Positions 8,921 to 17,345 are shown, counted from the first letter of the stretch. The stretch: 53,026 bases of DNA from an uncultured SAR86 cluster bacterium (GCA_902517565.1 CABYCU010000006.1:1-53026), one strand, 5' to 3'. Notes: generated by a model from the letters alone, not told the origin. Program-made: numbers and translations.

Positions 8921-9979
8921 TTATACTATATGAGGTCTTGAGAGATATTCTCTTGACCTCATTTCCTCCAATCTGCTGATAGTTCTCTTAAAAGGCTCAG
9001 CAAGTCTTTCTCCAATATAAATTTCTTTTAATTCTGCTTTCATAGAAAGAATTAGGTTTACATTTCTTTCATAACACTCATCTACCAAAGCGATTAACCT
9101 TCTGGCAGAATCATCATTTTCTGTTCCCATGAGAGGTATGTTTGATACAAATAGTGTGTGGAATTCCGTACATACTTCAATATAATCTTTTGCGCTTCTT
9201 GGTCCTTCACAAATTTCTTGAAATGAGAACCAAACAGATCCTTTTGCAAGTCTTATTGTCTTAATCTTTCTTCCTAGGATTTCAATATGTTTATCTTCAT
9301 CAAACTCATTATTTGTTAATTCAGAAAAATTAGAACTTAACTTATTCTTTCCTTCATCTTTTTCTCCGATTATAAATATTTCCAATTGTTCGAGTGTCCT
9401 AAGGCGATAATCTTGAGCAGAATCTAGTTCGTAGATTTCACAATTTTTTTTGATGGATTCTATAGCCGGTAAGAATCTTGATCTATGCAAACCATCTGTA
9501 TAAAGATTATTGGGATGAGTATTTGAAGTAGTAACTAGTGTTACCTTGTTCTCAAATAATTCATTAATGAATCTTCCAAGTAACATCGCATCGCCTATAT
9601 CCTCAACATAAAATTCATCAAAGCATAAAACTTCAGTATCTCTAGAGATATTCTTCGCTGCGATCCTTAAGGGGTCTTTTTGTCCAGAGATCTTCTCTAA
9701 ATCATCGTGAAGCATTTTCATGAATCTGTGAAAATGAACTCGCTTTTTTTTCTTAATATCTAGGGTTTCAAAGAAGATATCCATAATTTGGGTTTTTCCT
9801 CTTCCAACCTCACCTCTAATATAGAATCCATTAATTTTTCTTCTTCTAAACCAAGATTTAGATCGTTTAGTTAAATCAGTACTTAGTTGATCGAGCTTAC
9901 TTAATAAAGAGCTTTGTGCCTCATCAAAGCTAAGCTGCCCATCTTCAATTAGGCTGGTATATAGATCAGAGGGTTGCAA
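8921..9979 (-). CDS. zapE: Cell division protein ZapE (AFG1-type ATPase)
   Basis: A 352-residue AFG1-family P-loop ATPase that acts at the Z-ring during division in gammaproteobacteria. The Walker A motif is GEVGRGKT at 56-63 and Walker B is LCFDEFYVEDIGD around 118-130. The sensor-type VTTSNTHPNNLY and the WFSFQEIC segment are also typical. The start is TTG at 9977-9979; no ATG is available before the ATPase core, and the length fits the family. It lies 3 bp downstream of the GFA gene, so the two may share a transcript. Confidence 0.92.
   Translation of the reverse strand: MQPSDLYTSLIEDGQLSFDEAQSSLLSKLDQLSTDLTKRSKSWFRRRKINGFYIRGEVGRGKTQIMDIFFETLDIKKKKRVHFHRFMKMLHDDLEKISGQKDPLRIAAKNISRDTEVLCFDEFYVEDIGDAMLLGRFINELFENKVTLVTTSNTHPNNLYTDGLHRSRFLPAIESIKKNCEIYELDSAQDYRLRTLEQLEIFIIGEKDEGKNKLSSNFSELTNNEFDEDKHIEILGRKIKTIRLAKGSVWFSFQEICEGPRSAKDYIEVCTEFHTLFVSNIPLMGTENDDSARRLIALVDECYERNVNLILSMKAELKEIYIGERLAEPFKRTISRLEEMRSREYLSRPHIV
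8930..8962. terminator. Possible bidirectional hairpin at the ABM/zapE junction
   Basis: ATGAGGTC (8930-8937) and GACCTCAT (8955-8962) are exact inverse complements. An inner GAGA/TCTC pairing lies in between. The hairpin sits 10 bp past the ABM-protein stop and lies inside the last codons of zapE. No long U-tract follows in either direction, so it may end transcription poorly or protect 3' ends instead. Confidence 0.35.
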
Positions 9980-9982
9980 TTC

Positions 9983-10405
9983 TTATACGAAATCAGGGTT
10001 ATGTGTAAAGCTATGAATTTTTTCATCAGCAGGCGACCAAGAGCTTGCAGAAGAGCTCCAAAAATTTGAGTTAGCAGTTACCCAAGAAGAGTCATCAATA
10101 CTACCTGCTTTTATAAAGTTTACATCAGGATTTTCTTCTACGAAGGAAATCAGAGGTGATCCACAATCTTCACAAAATCCCCTAGATACCTTTGAACCCG
10201 CAGAACCTGAGACTGTAAAGAATTTAAGGTCGCCATTTAGTTTCAACGAACTACTGGGAATTAATAGTATTGTTGCTTTGCCGCTCCCAGTACTTTTCTT
10301 GCAATCAATACAATGACAATGATGTACAGATATCACTTCTTCTTTATTAAATGAATAGCCTATTTTCCCACATAAACATCCACCAGTTTGTTGTTGTTGA
10401 ATCAT
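9983..10405 (-). CDS. GFA/CENP-V family zinc-binding protein
   Basis: A 140-residue protein of the GFA family (Mss4-like fold), named after glutathione-dependent formaldehyde-activating enzyme. Most members have no proven activity. The zinc ligand pattern is complete: C10 and C12 (GGCLCGKI), C30, C32 and C35 (HHCHCIDCKKSTGSG), then C78 and C81 (GFCEDCGSPL). A strong GGAGGG Shine-Dalgarno precedes the ATG at 10403-10405. It is just upstream of zapE on the same strand. The substrate is unknown. Confidence 0.85.
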   Translation of the reverse strand: MIQQQQTGGCLCGKIGYSFNKEEVISVHHCHCIDCKKSTGSGKATILLIPSSSLKLNGDLKFFTVSGSAGSKVSRGFCEDCGSPLISFVEENPDVNFIKAGSIDDSSWVTANSNFWSSSASSWSPADEKIHSFTHNPDFV

Positions 10406-10425
10406 TTCATTCCCTCCAGTTCTTG

Positions 10426-11292
10426 CTACTTCGGTCTTTTCATAATTAAAGAAGGTGTTTTTTCTAGATAGTCCATATATTCAGGGTCGGATCCCCATTT
10501 TTTAATAGCTCTATTTTCTAGCATTGGAATTCCACTAATCCTAGTTAAAAGTATATACACAAAGACTGGGGATATAAGTGTAATCAACTGCCAGCCACTT
10601 AATACCGGCAAAGCAATTAATGTGAGCCCTGCCCAAAGTGTAATTTCTCCAAAATAGTTAGGATGTCTGGACCAAGCCCAAAGACCAGTTGTAATAAATT
10701 CTTTTTCTTTATTCATCTCTCTTTTAAAATTCCGTTTTTGCTTATCTGCAATAACTTCAATAGAAAAACCTACGATCCATAATGCCAACCCTATGTAAGT
10801 CATGAATCCTAGAGGAATGCTTACATCTGAAGTAATCGCTGCCAGACCAGCTGCCATTGTTAGGAAAACCCAAAGACCTCCTATAGTCCAAGTCATTAAG
10901 TACCAATGAAATTGAGTCTTCATTACCGTGAATCTATTATCTTTACCATCCTGTTTAACTCTTAGGAATAAGAAGGATCCGAGTCTTATTGCCCAAATTG
11001 CTATAAGACCCCCAATTAATAGATCTCTGGGGTCTACGGAGGGATTAAGATAAAAAGCCAAAGCTATTGCGCTCAAATAGGAAATAGAGCCCGTTAAATC
11101 AAAGTAATGCTCTGTTTGATAAATATAGGATGGCACAAATATTATCCAATGAAGCATGTAGCTAACACTTGCGCATATGGCAAATAGTGCTACGCCGCTA
11201 TATGTCTCCGAGCCCTGACTTCCTGCATACGCAATTAGTATTCCTAAAATAATAGAGATGATAGTTGACGGTATCGTTACACTTTTTTTCAT
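10426..11292 (-). CDS. DUF1295 membrane protein (steroid 5-alpha-reductase C-terminal-like)
   Basis: A 288-residue integral membrane protein with about seven hydrophobic segments. The motif GLWAWSRHPNYFGEITLWAG, near 205-224, is the signature of the DUF1295 / isoprenylcysteine methyltransferase / 5-alpha-reductase superfamily, which uses NADPH or SAM on lipid substrates. The first segment, to residue 25, may be a membrane anchor. No substrate can be deduced. It is followed on the same strand by the GFA gene after 20 bp. Confidence 0.82.
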   Translation of the reverse strand: MKKSVTIPSTIISIILGILIAYAGSQGSETYSGVALFAICASVSYMLHWIIFVPSYIYQTEHYFDLTGSISYLSAIALAFYLNPSVDPRDLLIGGLIAIWAIRLGSFLFLRVKQDGKDNRFTVMKTQFHWYLMTWTIGGLWVFLTMAAGLAAITSDVSIPLGFMTYIGLALWIVGFSIEVIADKQKRNFKREMNKEKEFITTGLWAWSRHPNYFGEITLWAGLTLIALPVLSGWQLITLISPVFVYILLTRISGIPMLENRAIKKWGSDPEYMDYLEKTPSLIMKRPK

Positions 11293-11357
11293 ATAAATTT
11301 TTCAATAGTTAATAGGACATTAGAAGAGACAATAACTTACTTTACAAGTTTTTTAGC

Positions 11358-12026
11358 TCAACTCTTTTTGAAGAGTTTTTCTACCATTGTAAGACCAATA
11401 CCAATGCATGGACCTATCCCAAAAACAAACAAAACGGTACCTACTCCAACAACACCTCCCAAAAACCATCCCAACGTAACAGCTAACAATTCAATAACTG
11501 TTCTAATGGCAGGTATCGAAGTATTTGTTTTCTTCTGCAGCCCAACCATGAGACCATCTCTTGGTCCAGGGCCCAAGTTACTAGAAAGATATATGCCACT
11601 TCCTATACCAACTATAAGAATTCCAAAACCTGCTTGTATTATTTTTAAAATAAAAATATCAGGTTTAGGAAGATATGGCAGGGTAATATCTATCGCGGAA
11701 GCTATTATGATCGCATTAAGAACTGTTCCAATCCCCGGCATTTGTTTCAAGGGTATCCACAGTATCAAAATACAAAGACTTATTACAAATGTCGCCATAC
11801 CCACTGAGAGATCTGATCTCATGGATATCCCCTGAGCTAAAACTGTCCAAGGGCTTACACCTGAACCACTACCAATGATTATTGCTTCACCAAGACCAAA
11901 CAAAAATAAGCCAAATACCAACATCATTAGTGTAATAAATCTTGGCTTAGTGTTGAGGGGGAGTTCTGAACTCCAGCTGACCGTAGGTACCTTCTTAATG
12001 GTAAAAACTCTAGTCAAGAATTTCAT
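11358..12026 (-). CDS. YczE/YitT-like integral membrane protein
   Basis: A 222-residue membrane protein with five or six helices. The features GEAIIIGSGSGVSPWTVLAQG (near 46), LSSNLGPGPRDGLMVGL (near 146) and a terminal GVGTVLFVFGIGPCIGIGL match the YczE/YyaS family, whose biochemical role is unknown. The first 25 residues are polar and cytoplasmic-looking. It is divergent from the MAPEG gene across a spacer with phased TTTAA repeats. A long open frame on the opposite strand here is a compositional shadow. Confidence 0.75.
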   Translation of the reverse strand: MKFLTRVFTIKKVPTVSWSSELPLNTKPRFITLMMLVFGLFLFGLGEAIIIGSGSGVSPWTVLAQGISMRSDLSVGMATFVISLCILILWIPLKQMPGIGTVLNAIIIASAIDITLPYLPKPDIFILKIIQAGFGILIVGIGSGIYLSSNLGPGPRDGLMVGLQKKTNTSIPAIRTVIELLAVTLGWFLGGVVGVGTVLFVFGIGPCIGIGLTMVEKLFKKS

Positions 12027-12032
12027 TTATTA

Positions 12033-12070
12033 TTTAAATTGTGGTTTAAATTAGGTTTAATCTAGTTTAA
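12033..12070. repeat. Phased TTTAA direct repeats between divergent membrane-protein genes
   Basis: TTTAA occurs at 12033, 12045, 12056 and 12066; the last three are GTTTAA, and a degenerate TTTAG follows at 12072. Steps of 12, 11 and 10 bp place the copies on about the same face of the helix. They lie between the start of the YczE-like gene (minus) and the MAPEG gene (plus). They could be a cooperative operator, an UP-like element or intrinsically bent DNA. Confidence 0.45.
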
Positions 12071-12102
12071 TCTTTAGTCGAGACTAACACAGGATATATA
12101 TA

Positions 12103-12465
12103 ATGATCACATTAATTCTTCTCGCATTACTACTGACTTTATTACAGCTTATGACACCAACACTGTTAAATAGTAAAAACCTAGATTTTCTGCTCTCGAA
12201 TCGGGAGGGGTCTGCTGAAGAGGAACCAATTGTTGGCCGAACAAGGAGAGCTGGAAATAATATTCTTGAAAGCCTGCCAGCATTTTTAGCATTGGCTATT
12301 TTGTCCGTAATGCTTGAAGTAGAAAATTATAATCTAGCTATGTTCTGGTTAGGTTCTAGAGTGCTGTATTACTTTTCTTACATGTTTGGTGTTTTATATC
12401 TAAGAACAATACTTTGGTTTGTGTCGATTATCTGTTTAGTAATGATGGCTATTTCGCTTATTTAG
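12103..12465 (+). CDS. MAPEG family membrane protein
   Basis: A 120-residue protein with four hydrophobic segments and the MAPEG-family pattern RTRRAGNNILESLPAFLALA (46-65), followed by a SRVLYYFSYMFGVLYLRT segment. MAPEG proteins include glutathione transferases and eicosanoid enzymes; bacterial members are mostly uncharacterised. AGGA lies about 8 bp before the ATG. A PhyH-family gene starts 6 bp after the stop, so the two are probably one operon. Confidence 0.85.
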   Translation: MITLILLALLLTLLQLMTPTLLNSKNLDFLLSNREGSAEEEPIVGRTRRAGNNILESLPAFLALAILSVMLEVENYNLAMFWLGSRVLYYFSYMFGVLYLRTILWFVSIICLVMMAISLI

Positions 12466-12471
12466 CTGTAA

Positions 12472-13248
12472 GTGACCTATTTCTTTACAGATCAAGAGAA
12501 ACTGCAATATCAAAATAATGGTTATGTACTAAGAGAAAGTCAGTTTTCTTCAAGTGAAATAGATATTTTTAGGAAAGTCTTTGAAAGTACGGTTTTAAAG
12601 GCTCTTGAAATTTCCAAAGCAGGGAAAGAATATTTTTTAGATAAAAAGAGATTCGTAGATATTGACTATTTAACACTTCAATATGAGCCAGAGCCTAATG
12701 ATAGTTTTCTACGAGTAATTGAGCCTGCCCATTCTCTTAATTCTGATCTTGATAATATCATTGCTGATCGAAGATTGACTGATCCTATAAAATCTATCCT
12801 ATCTATAGGTGAAGTAAGTTTATGGACTGATAAGCTAAATTTAAAGAGGCCACAAATTGGATCTGGTTTTGGCTGGCATCAAGATTCACCATACTGGATT
12901 CATGATAGTGAAGATGTTGATTCCCTGCCTAATGTTTATATTTGCTTAGATAATGCAAATGAATCTAACGGATGCTTTAGTGTTATTAAAGGTAGTCATA
13001 AACAAGGTTGTTTACCAGGAACATTTGATAATTCCCAGTTGGGGGGATTTTATACAGATAAGGATTCATTTAATATTGATGATTCAGTAGATCTGGAAGC
13101 TGCTGAAGGATCTTTAATCTTTTTTAATCAACATATTGTTCATGGCTCTAAACCAAATTTATCAAACCAAGAAAGAAGGGCTTATATTGTTACTTATCAG
13201 CCTGAGAATAGAGCTATGCTAAAATCTGGAAAAATAAAAAATATTTAG
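12472..13248 (+). CDS. Phytanoyl-CoA dioxygenase (PhyH) family protein 1
   Basis: A 258-residue Fe(II)/2-oxoglutarate-dependent dioxygenase. The iron triad is visible: H136 and D138 in GFGWHQDSPYWI, and H224 in FNQHIVHGSKPN. An Arg at 235 or 236 is the likely 2-oxoglutarate ligand. The start is GTG at 12472-12474, immediately after the MAPEG gene. The family hydroxylates varied lipids, osmolytes and secondary metabolites, so the substrate is open. Its TAG stop shares TTAG with the convergent MATE gene. Confidence 0.85.
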   Translation: MTYFFTDQEKLQYQNNGYVLRESQFSSSEIDIFRKVFESTVLKALEISKAGKEYFLDKKRFVDIDYLTLQYEPEPNDSFLRVIEPAHSLNSDLDNIIADRRLTDPIKSILSIGEVSLWTDKLNLKRPQIGSGFGWHQDSPYWIHDSEDVDSLPNVYICLDNANESNGCFSVIKGSHKQGCLPGTFDNSQLGGFYTDKDSFNIDDSVDLEAAEGSLIFFNQHIVHGSKPNLSNQERRAYIVTYQPENRAMLKSGKIKNI

Positions 13249-14600
13249 GAATAAGAATTTTTTCTCCAAGCACCTCTTTTCAATGACATAAAAATCATAA
13301 TCCCAAAAATCATCATGGCTATTGAAGATGATAAGAAGATTGATTCTATTCCAAATCCCAATATATAAATTGAAACACTTCCTCCAATACTTGCTATAAG
13401 GAATCTAGCAATCGTAGCTATGGTTGGCCATAGCATTGCATTAGCTCCTTGAGATGCAAAATAAAGAGAGAGACCTATCCCTTGAAAAGCATAGAAGGGA
13501 CCGACAATCTGGATATATTTCTTAGTTATCTCATAGGCTTTTGGATCATCAGTAAAATAGTGAATCCAAAGATCAGGAAATAGAGCTAGCGTGAGACCAA
13601 TAAAAATTGAAACTACACCGGCGGTAGATCCACCATATATTCCTACTCTCTCTGCTCTTTCGATATTATTAGCTCCAATATTGGCTCCTACGATAGACGT
13701 CATAGCAGTGCCGATTCCGAAGATCAGAGGGATCATAAGAAACTCTACTCTTGATCCAATGCCATAGCCCGCTAGAGCCTCTGTTCCAAAAGTACCAACC
13801 AAACCTGTGAGAACTAGTATTGTACCAACAGTCAAAAGAGGAGAGGCGGATGCAGGTATAGCCACCTCAAAAATATTTGAAAAAAGTGCTTTTTGTAATA
13901 CAAGTTGTTCTCTTCTGAGTCTTGCCGCAACGTTTCTGCTAGAAAGTTTAAATATTATGACTGTAACCATTAGAGTGCTGCTGATTAGAGTTGCAACAGC
14001 TGCACCAGAAACTCCCAGTTTAGGGAATCCATACCATCCCAAGATAAAACCTCCTGATAGTATGATTTGTATTAAAGAAGCAAAAATCATTAGTGTTGCG
14101 GGAAAGCGCATATTTCCCATTCCTCTCAAGGCTGCACTTAGACTTCCTGATAGCCATATAAGCATCCCCCCGAAAAAGAGTACTGAACAATAGCTATAGG
14201 ATTCTTGAAGAATTTCACCTCTACCACCTAATAAATAAAGAAGATCTTTACCAAACAGAAGAAATAGAGCCAAAAAGGTAAGTGCTCCACATAAAGAAAT
14301 AGCTATTGAGTGCCAAATTAATTTCTCAGCCTTATCAACATTATTAGCTCCCATACTCCGAGCTATTGCAGAACTTATAGCTCCTCCAAGTGCACCGCCA
14401 GACATTGTTTGCGTTAGCATCAATAAAGGAAAAGCTAGAGCTACAGCTGCAAGGGAGTTTGTACCTAATTTACTTATAAACCAGACTTCCGTCAGAACAA
14501 CTATTGATTGAATAAAAAAAGCAACTGTATTAGGAGCCGACATCCTTATCAGCAATGGCATTATAGGGTTATTTAGAAACTCTTGAGTTCTGTTATCCAC
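13245..14600 (-). CDS. MATE family multidrug/toxin exporter
   Basis: A 451-residue inner-membrane antiporter with about twelve hydrophobic segments in two similar halves, coupling substrate export to Na+ or H+ entry. The N-terminal NPIMPLLIRMSAPNTVAFF, the SIARSMGANN segment and the repeated-half IVGANIGANN segment are typical of MatE domains. The start is GTG at 14598-14600. It lies 12 bp downstream of the second PhyH gene on the same strand and is convergent with the first, so a dioxygenase and an exporter are probably co-transcribed. The substrate is unknown. Confidence 0.9.
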   Translation of the reverse strand: MDNRTQEFLNNPIMPLLIRMSAPNTVAFFIQSIVVLTEVWFISKLGTNSLAAVALAFPLLMLTQTMSGGALGGAISSAIARSMGANNVDKAEKLIWHSIAISLCGALTFLALFLLFGKDLLYLLGGRGEILQESYSYCSVLFFGGMLIWLSGSLSAALRGMGNMRFPATLMIFASLIQIILSGGFILGWYGFPKLGVSGAAVATLISSTLMVTVIIFKLSSRNVAARLRREQLVLQKALFSNIFEVAIPASASPLLTVGTILVLTGLVGTFGTEALAGYGIGSRVEFLMIPLIFGIGTAMTSIVGANIGANNIERAERVGIYGGSTAGVVSIFIGLTLALFPDLWIHYFTDDPKAYEITKKYIQIVGPFYAFQGIGLSLYFASQGANAMLWPTIATIARFLIASIGGSVSIYILGFGIESIFLSSSIAMMIFGIMIFMSLKRGAWRKNSYS

Positions 14601-14612
14601 TAATCCTTTAGC

Positions 14613-15503
14613 TTATTTTCTTGTAGACCCTTTCACTAAGTTCTCAGGAGTAGTCAGAGTCCCATATTTATCTTTAGAATCGCCAAATAACTTCTCAGGA
14701 GAGACTGATTCGAATCTACCTTCTTTGTCATTAGGATCTGTAAAGAATCCAAGAACATAACCGCCTTTGGAATAACCTATTAAAGATCGGAGCTCAGGAC
14801 TAAAATCTTTAGCCACCTCTGGTGGATATGATAAATATTGATTCTCTTGTTGTCTTAACCAGCTTGGAGCATAGTGTAGGAAAATTCCTAGTCTAGACTC
14901 ATTAGTATTATTATTCCCTCCACCATGCAAGACAGACCCTGTATAGATAAAGACAGATCCGGCTTTCATCTCTACATAGGCAATTTCTTCAGGCATAGGT
15001 TCTCTATTTTTATCCCATTTATGTGATCCAGGAACTACCTGGGTGGCTCCATTTTCTTTAGTGAAATCATTTATAGCCCATACAGTACTAAATTGGGTTT
15101 CTACCTTTCTTGGTATATATCCGCCCCAAACCCCTCTATCTCTGTGGAGAATTTGACTGGATTCACCAGGACCGATTTGTATGGCAGAAGAAAAGTGTAA
15201 TTGATAATTTTCGCAATGGGGCCCCAAGAAGCTATTTGCCATTATGTTAATTAGAGGGTCAAGAGCTAAATTTTGACAGGTCTCCGATCTGGCCATCAGA
15301 CCGCCAACTCTTTTAGTTTCAAAACCAGTAAAATTATCTTGACCATTATTGGTAACATTCAAGAAAGGTTTTAAATCTTCTTTAATTGAATTTAAGTCCT
15401 TTGAATCAAGAAAGTCATCAATAATTACTCCAGCATCTTCGTCTAAAATATTCAATATTTCTTCAACCGGAGTATTAGTTGATACGTGTTTAACTTTCCC
15501 CAT
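14613..15503 (-). CDS. Phytanoyl-CoA dioxygenase (PhyH) family protein 2
   Basis: A 296-residue Fe(II)/2-oxoglutarate dioxygenase. The metal ligands are H120 and D122 in ILHRDRGVWGG and H193 in GSVLHGGGNNNTNESRLG; R204 is the probable 2-oxoglutarate-binding residue. VVPGSHKWD is the usual family loop. It is clearly diverged from the paralogue at 12472 and is not a recent duplicate. It is the first gene of a likely two-gene unit with the MATE exporter. The substrate cannot be told from sequence. Confidence 0.86.
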   Translation of the reverse strand: MGKVKHVSTNTPVEEILNILDEDAGVIIDDFLDSKDLNSIKEDLKPFLNVTNNGQDNFTGFETKRVGGLMARSETCQNLALDPLINIMANSFLGPHCENYQLHFSSAIQIGPGESSQILHRDRGVWGGYIPRKVETQFSTVWAINDFTKENGATQVVPGSHKWDKNREPMPEEIAYVEMKAGSVFIYTGSVLHGGGNNNTNESRLGIFLHYAPSWLRQQENQYLSYPPEVAKDFSPELRSLIGYSKGGYVLGFFTDPNDKEGRFESVSPEKLFGDSKDKYGTLTTPENLVKGSTRK

Positions 15504-15602
15504 AAATTAAGTTTAGCCTAAATAAGGCGTAAGGAAGAAATAACTTAAGAAATTCTTCTAATTTGAGTTTTAAAAAATTTTTTTAATTTAAGGTTCTAAT
15601 AT
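15504..15602. other. AT-rich spacer between pip and the PhyH-MATE unit
   Basis: A 99-bp spacer between two minus-strand genes. It contains A/T runs around 15574-15595 and a weak GCCT/AGGC pairing near 15515-15528. It probably holds the promoter for the PhyH-MATE unit and the end of the pip transcript. No strong hexamers stand out from the AT-rich background. Confidence 0.3.
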
Positions 15603-16565
15603 TTAGGTTTTAGAGAACCTATTAGTGGTTTCTATCAACAGGTGGGTTATTTCCTTTTCAAAAGCTGAATGGCCAGAAAAAGGAGCTATTTTCAACTCTG
15701 ATTCAGGCCATCTTGAATGTAATTCATAAGCTGTAGTTGGTGGACATACTGCATCATATCTTCCTTGAATAATCACTCCAGGTATATGTCTTATGGTATC
15801 AATATTATCTAGTAATTGATTTTCAGTCTCTAAAAAGCCCTTATTAACAAAATAATGATTTTCAATAAGCGCAAAGGCTAGAGCGAACTCACTATTTATA
15901 GAATCTTTTACTGCCTCTGGGTTGTGATTAATAAAGCTTGTAGAAGCCTCCCATCTTGACCATGCCTTTGCTGCTGAAAGTTTTTTTTCTTTACCTTCAC
16001 TATTAAAAATTTCACGATAGGCTTGAATTAAATTTGATCTTTTATCTTCATCTATCTCGGCCAAGAAACCTTCCCAAGCTTCAGGATAAATCTCACTTGC
16101 TCCATATTGATAAAACCATAGAAGTTCTTTTTGCCTGAGCATAAATATTCCCCTAAGCACCAGTTCGCTCACACAATTAGGGTAACTCTGGGCATAAGCC
16201 AATGCCAAAGTACTGCCCCAAGAACCACCAAAAACAAGCCATTTTTCTATGTTCAATTGCTTTCTTATAGATTCGATATCTTCAACTAGATGCCAGGTAG
16301 TATTTTCTTCTAGACACGTGTGAGGTTTACTCTTGCCACATCCCCTCTGATCGAAAAGAACTATCCTATATTTTTTAGGATTAAAGAATCTTCTAGAAAA
16401 AGGCCCTGCACCTCCTCCTGGACCACCATGAAGAAAAATTGCAGGCTTTCCATTAGGATTTCCACTTTGCTCGTAATATATTTCATGAACACCTTTCTTA
16501 ATATACCCACTATCAAAAGGCTCAATAGAAGGAAATAATTTATTTTTCTTACTGAAGAAATTCAT
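15603..16565 (-). CDS. pip: Proline iminopeptidase
   Basis: A 320-residue alpha/beta hydrolase of the S33 family that removes N-terminal proline from peptides in the cytoplasm. HGGPGGG (46-52) forms the oxyanion region, GGSWGS contains the nucleophile S115, and D271 (GRYDAVCPP) and H299 (SGHSAFEKE) complete the triad. The DQRGCGKSKPH segment is diagnostic of prolyl iminopeptidases. The start ATG is at 16563-16565 and the length is normal. Confidence 0.94.
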   Translation of the reverse strand: MNFFSKKNKLFPSIEPFDSGYIKKGVHEIYYEQSGNPNGKPAIFLHGGPGGGAGPFSRRFFNPKKYRIVLFDQRGCGKSKPHTCLEENTTWHLVEDIESIRKQLNIEKWLVFGGSWGSTLALAYAQSYPNCVSELVLRGIFMLRQKELLWFYQYGASEIYPEAWEGFLAEIDEDKRSNLIQAYREIFNSEGKEKKLSAAKAWSRWEASTSFINHNPEAVKDSINSEFALAFALIENHYFVNKGFLETENQLLDNIDTIRHIPGVIIQGRYDAVCPPTTAYELHSRWPESELKIAPFSGHSAFEKEITHLLIETTNRFSKT

Positions 16566-16609
16566 TTTAATTTAAGCGACCAAAAATCAAACACACAGCT
16601 TCATTCATA

Positions 16610-16843
16610 CTAGGTTTTTTTTAAGGGATCAATATACAAGATACCAAAGATTAATGTCATGAAAAAACCATGCACTAAATTTTCTCCAGAATTCTTAATT
16701 CTCTTGAAAAAAACCATGTATTCAATTAAGTGTATCGTGAACAACAGGATAGTAAAATAATTAACTAATTCAGAAAACTCTAATGAATAGTTTACTCCTA
16801 AGAGGATCCATAAACCGACTGTAAAGGTCTTGCTTTTATCCAT
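16610..16843 (-). CDS. Small membrane protein, DUF1145-like
   Basis: A 77-residue protein with hydrophobic segments at about 8-26, 29-46 and 59-74. The order LLFTIHLIEYMVFFKR, then a short polar loop, then a GFFMTLIFGILY helix resembles the DUF1145 (YhhL-like) family as I remember it. The match is by eye only. It lies 11 bp downstream of another small membrane gene on the same strand. The function is unknown. Confidence 0.55.
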   Translation of the reverse strand: MDKSKTFTVGLWILLGVNYSLEFSELVNYFTILLFTIHLIEYMVFFKRIKNSGENLVHGFFMTLIFGILYIDPLKKT

Positions 16844-16854
16844 TCAAAATTTCT

Positions 16855-17052
16855 CTAATTTAATTTTCCATTAGTTATCAATAACCAGATGAAAAACCCA
16901 CTAACAACAATTATTGAAACATAAGTCCCACGCTTGTTAATTTTTTTATTACCTTCATTAGCTGTTTTTGTTTTATCAGAGTTATCAGATAAATTCTTAA
17001 ACCAAAAGAATCCAACAATTATCAATAAAGTTAGTAATATTAATTCAATCAT
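16855..17052 (-). CDS. Small two-helix membrane protein, unknown
   Basis: A 65-residue protein not recognised as any family. It has a hydrophobic N-terminal helix (2-18, IELILLTLLIIVGFFWF), a polar and basic middle (19-45, rich in K, N and T), and a second helix (46-61). This looks like a small inner-membrane protein with both ends on one side. It is paired with the DUF1145-like gene 11 bp downstream and lies after the tRNA-Phe gene on the same strand. It could be spurious, but its length, hydrophobic pattern and spacing support a real gene. Confidence 0.5.
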   Translation of the reverse strand: MIELILLTLLIIVGFFWFKNLSDNSDKTKTANEGNKKINKRGTYVSIIVVSGFFIWLLITNGKLN

Positions 17053-17218
17053 AGTTATGTTTAAAAAAAATTAAGATGGTCTACATTATAAGACATCTGC
17101 CCATAACTTAATTAACCCAATTAGTTTTCATTTAGATAAACTGGGCAAATCTCATCCATAAGACTAGCCCACAGACTAGTTGAAAGCAGTATCAGAAAGC
17201 TAAAAAATCTTTGGGAAG
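17053..17218. other. Spacer downstream of tRNA-Phe
   Basis: A 166-bp gap between tRNA-Phe and the 65-residue membrane protein, both on the minus strand. On that strand a weak stem ACTAG/CTAGT (17162-17179) follows the tRNA, without a U-tract. I see no open frame, tRNA remnant or recognisable small-RNA structure. It probably holds the tRNA 3' processing region and a promoter for the small membrane genes. Confidence 0.3.
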
Positions 17219-17294
17219 TGGTGCCCAGAGGTGGAATCGAACCACCGACACAAGGATTTTCAGTCCTTTGCTCTACCGACTGAGCTATCTGGGC
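17219..17294 (-). tRNA. tRNA-Phe (GAA)
   Basis: Read on the minus strand this is a complete 76-base cloverleaf. The acceptor GCCCAGA pairs with TCTGGGC, the D arm is GCTCAGTCGGTAGAGC, the anticodon loop CTGAAAA gives anticodon GAA, and the T arm carries GGTTCGATTCC. The CCA end is encoded (TGG at 17219-17221 on the plus strand). It is a single-copy tRNA between yggX and two small membrane genes. Confidence 0.97.
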
Positions 17295-17345
17295 ATGAAG
17301 AGTGTTGCGATTGTATACAATTAATTGATTCTAAAAAAGTAAGTT

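Noticed and set aside
11368-11835. 155-codon open frame on the plus strand
   Set aside because: It lies entirely opposite the YczE-like membrane gene, is rich in Pro, Ile and Lys with no family features, and is a shadow frame.
13807-14193. 128-codon open frame on the plus strand
   Set aside because: Antisense to the MATE gene, with no recognisable motif or ribosome site; compositional shadow.
14594-14602. TTATCCACT as a third DnaA box
   Set aside because: It is a single one-mismatch site at the start of the MATE gene with no companions; expected by chance in AT-rich DNA.
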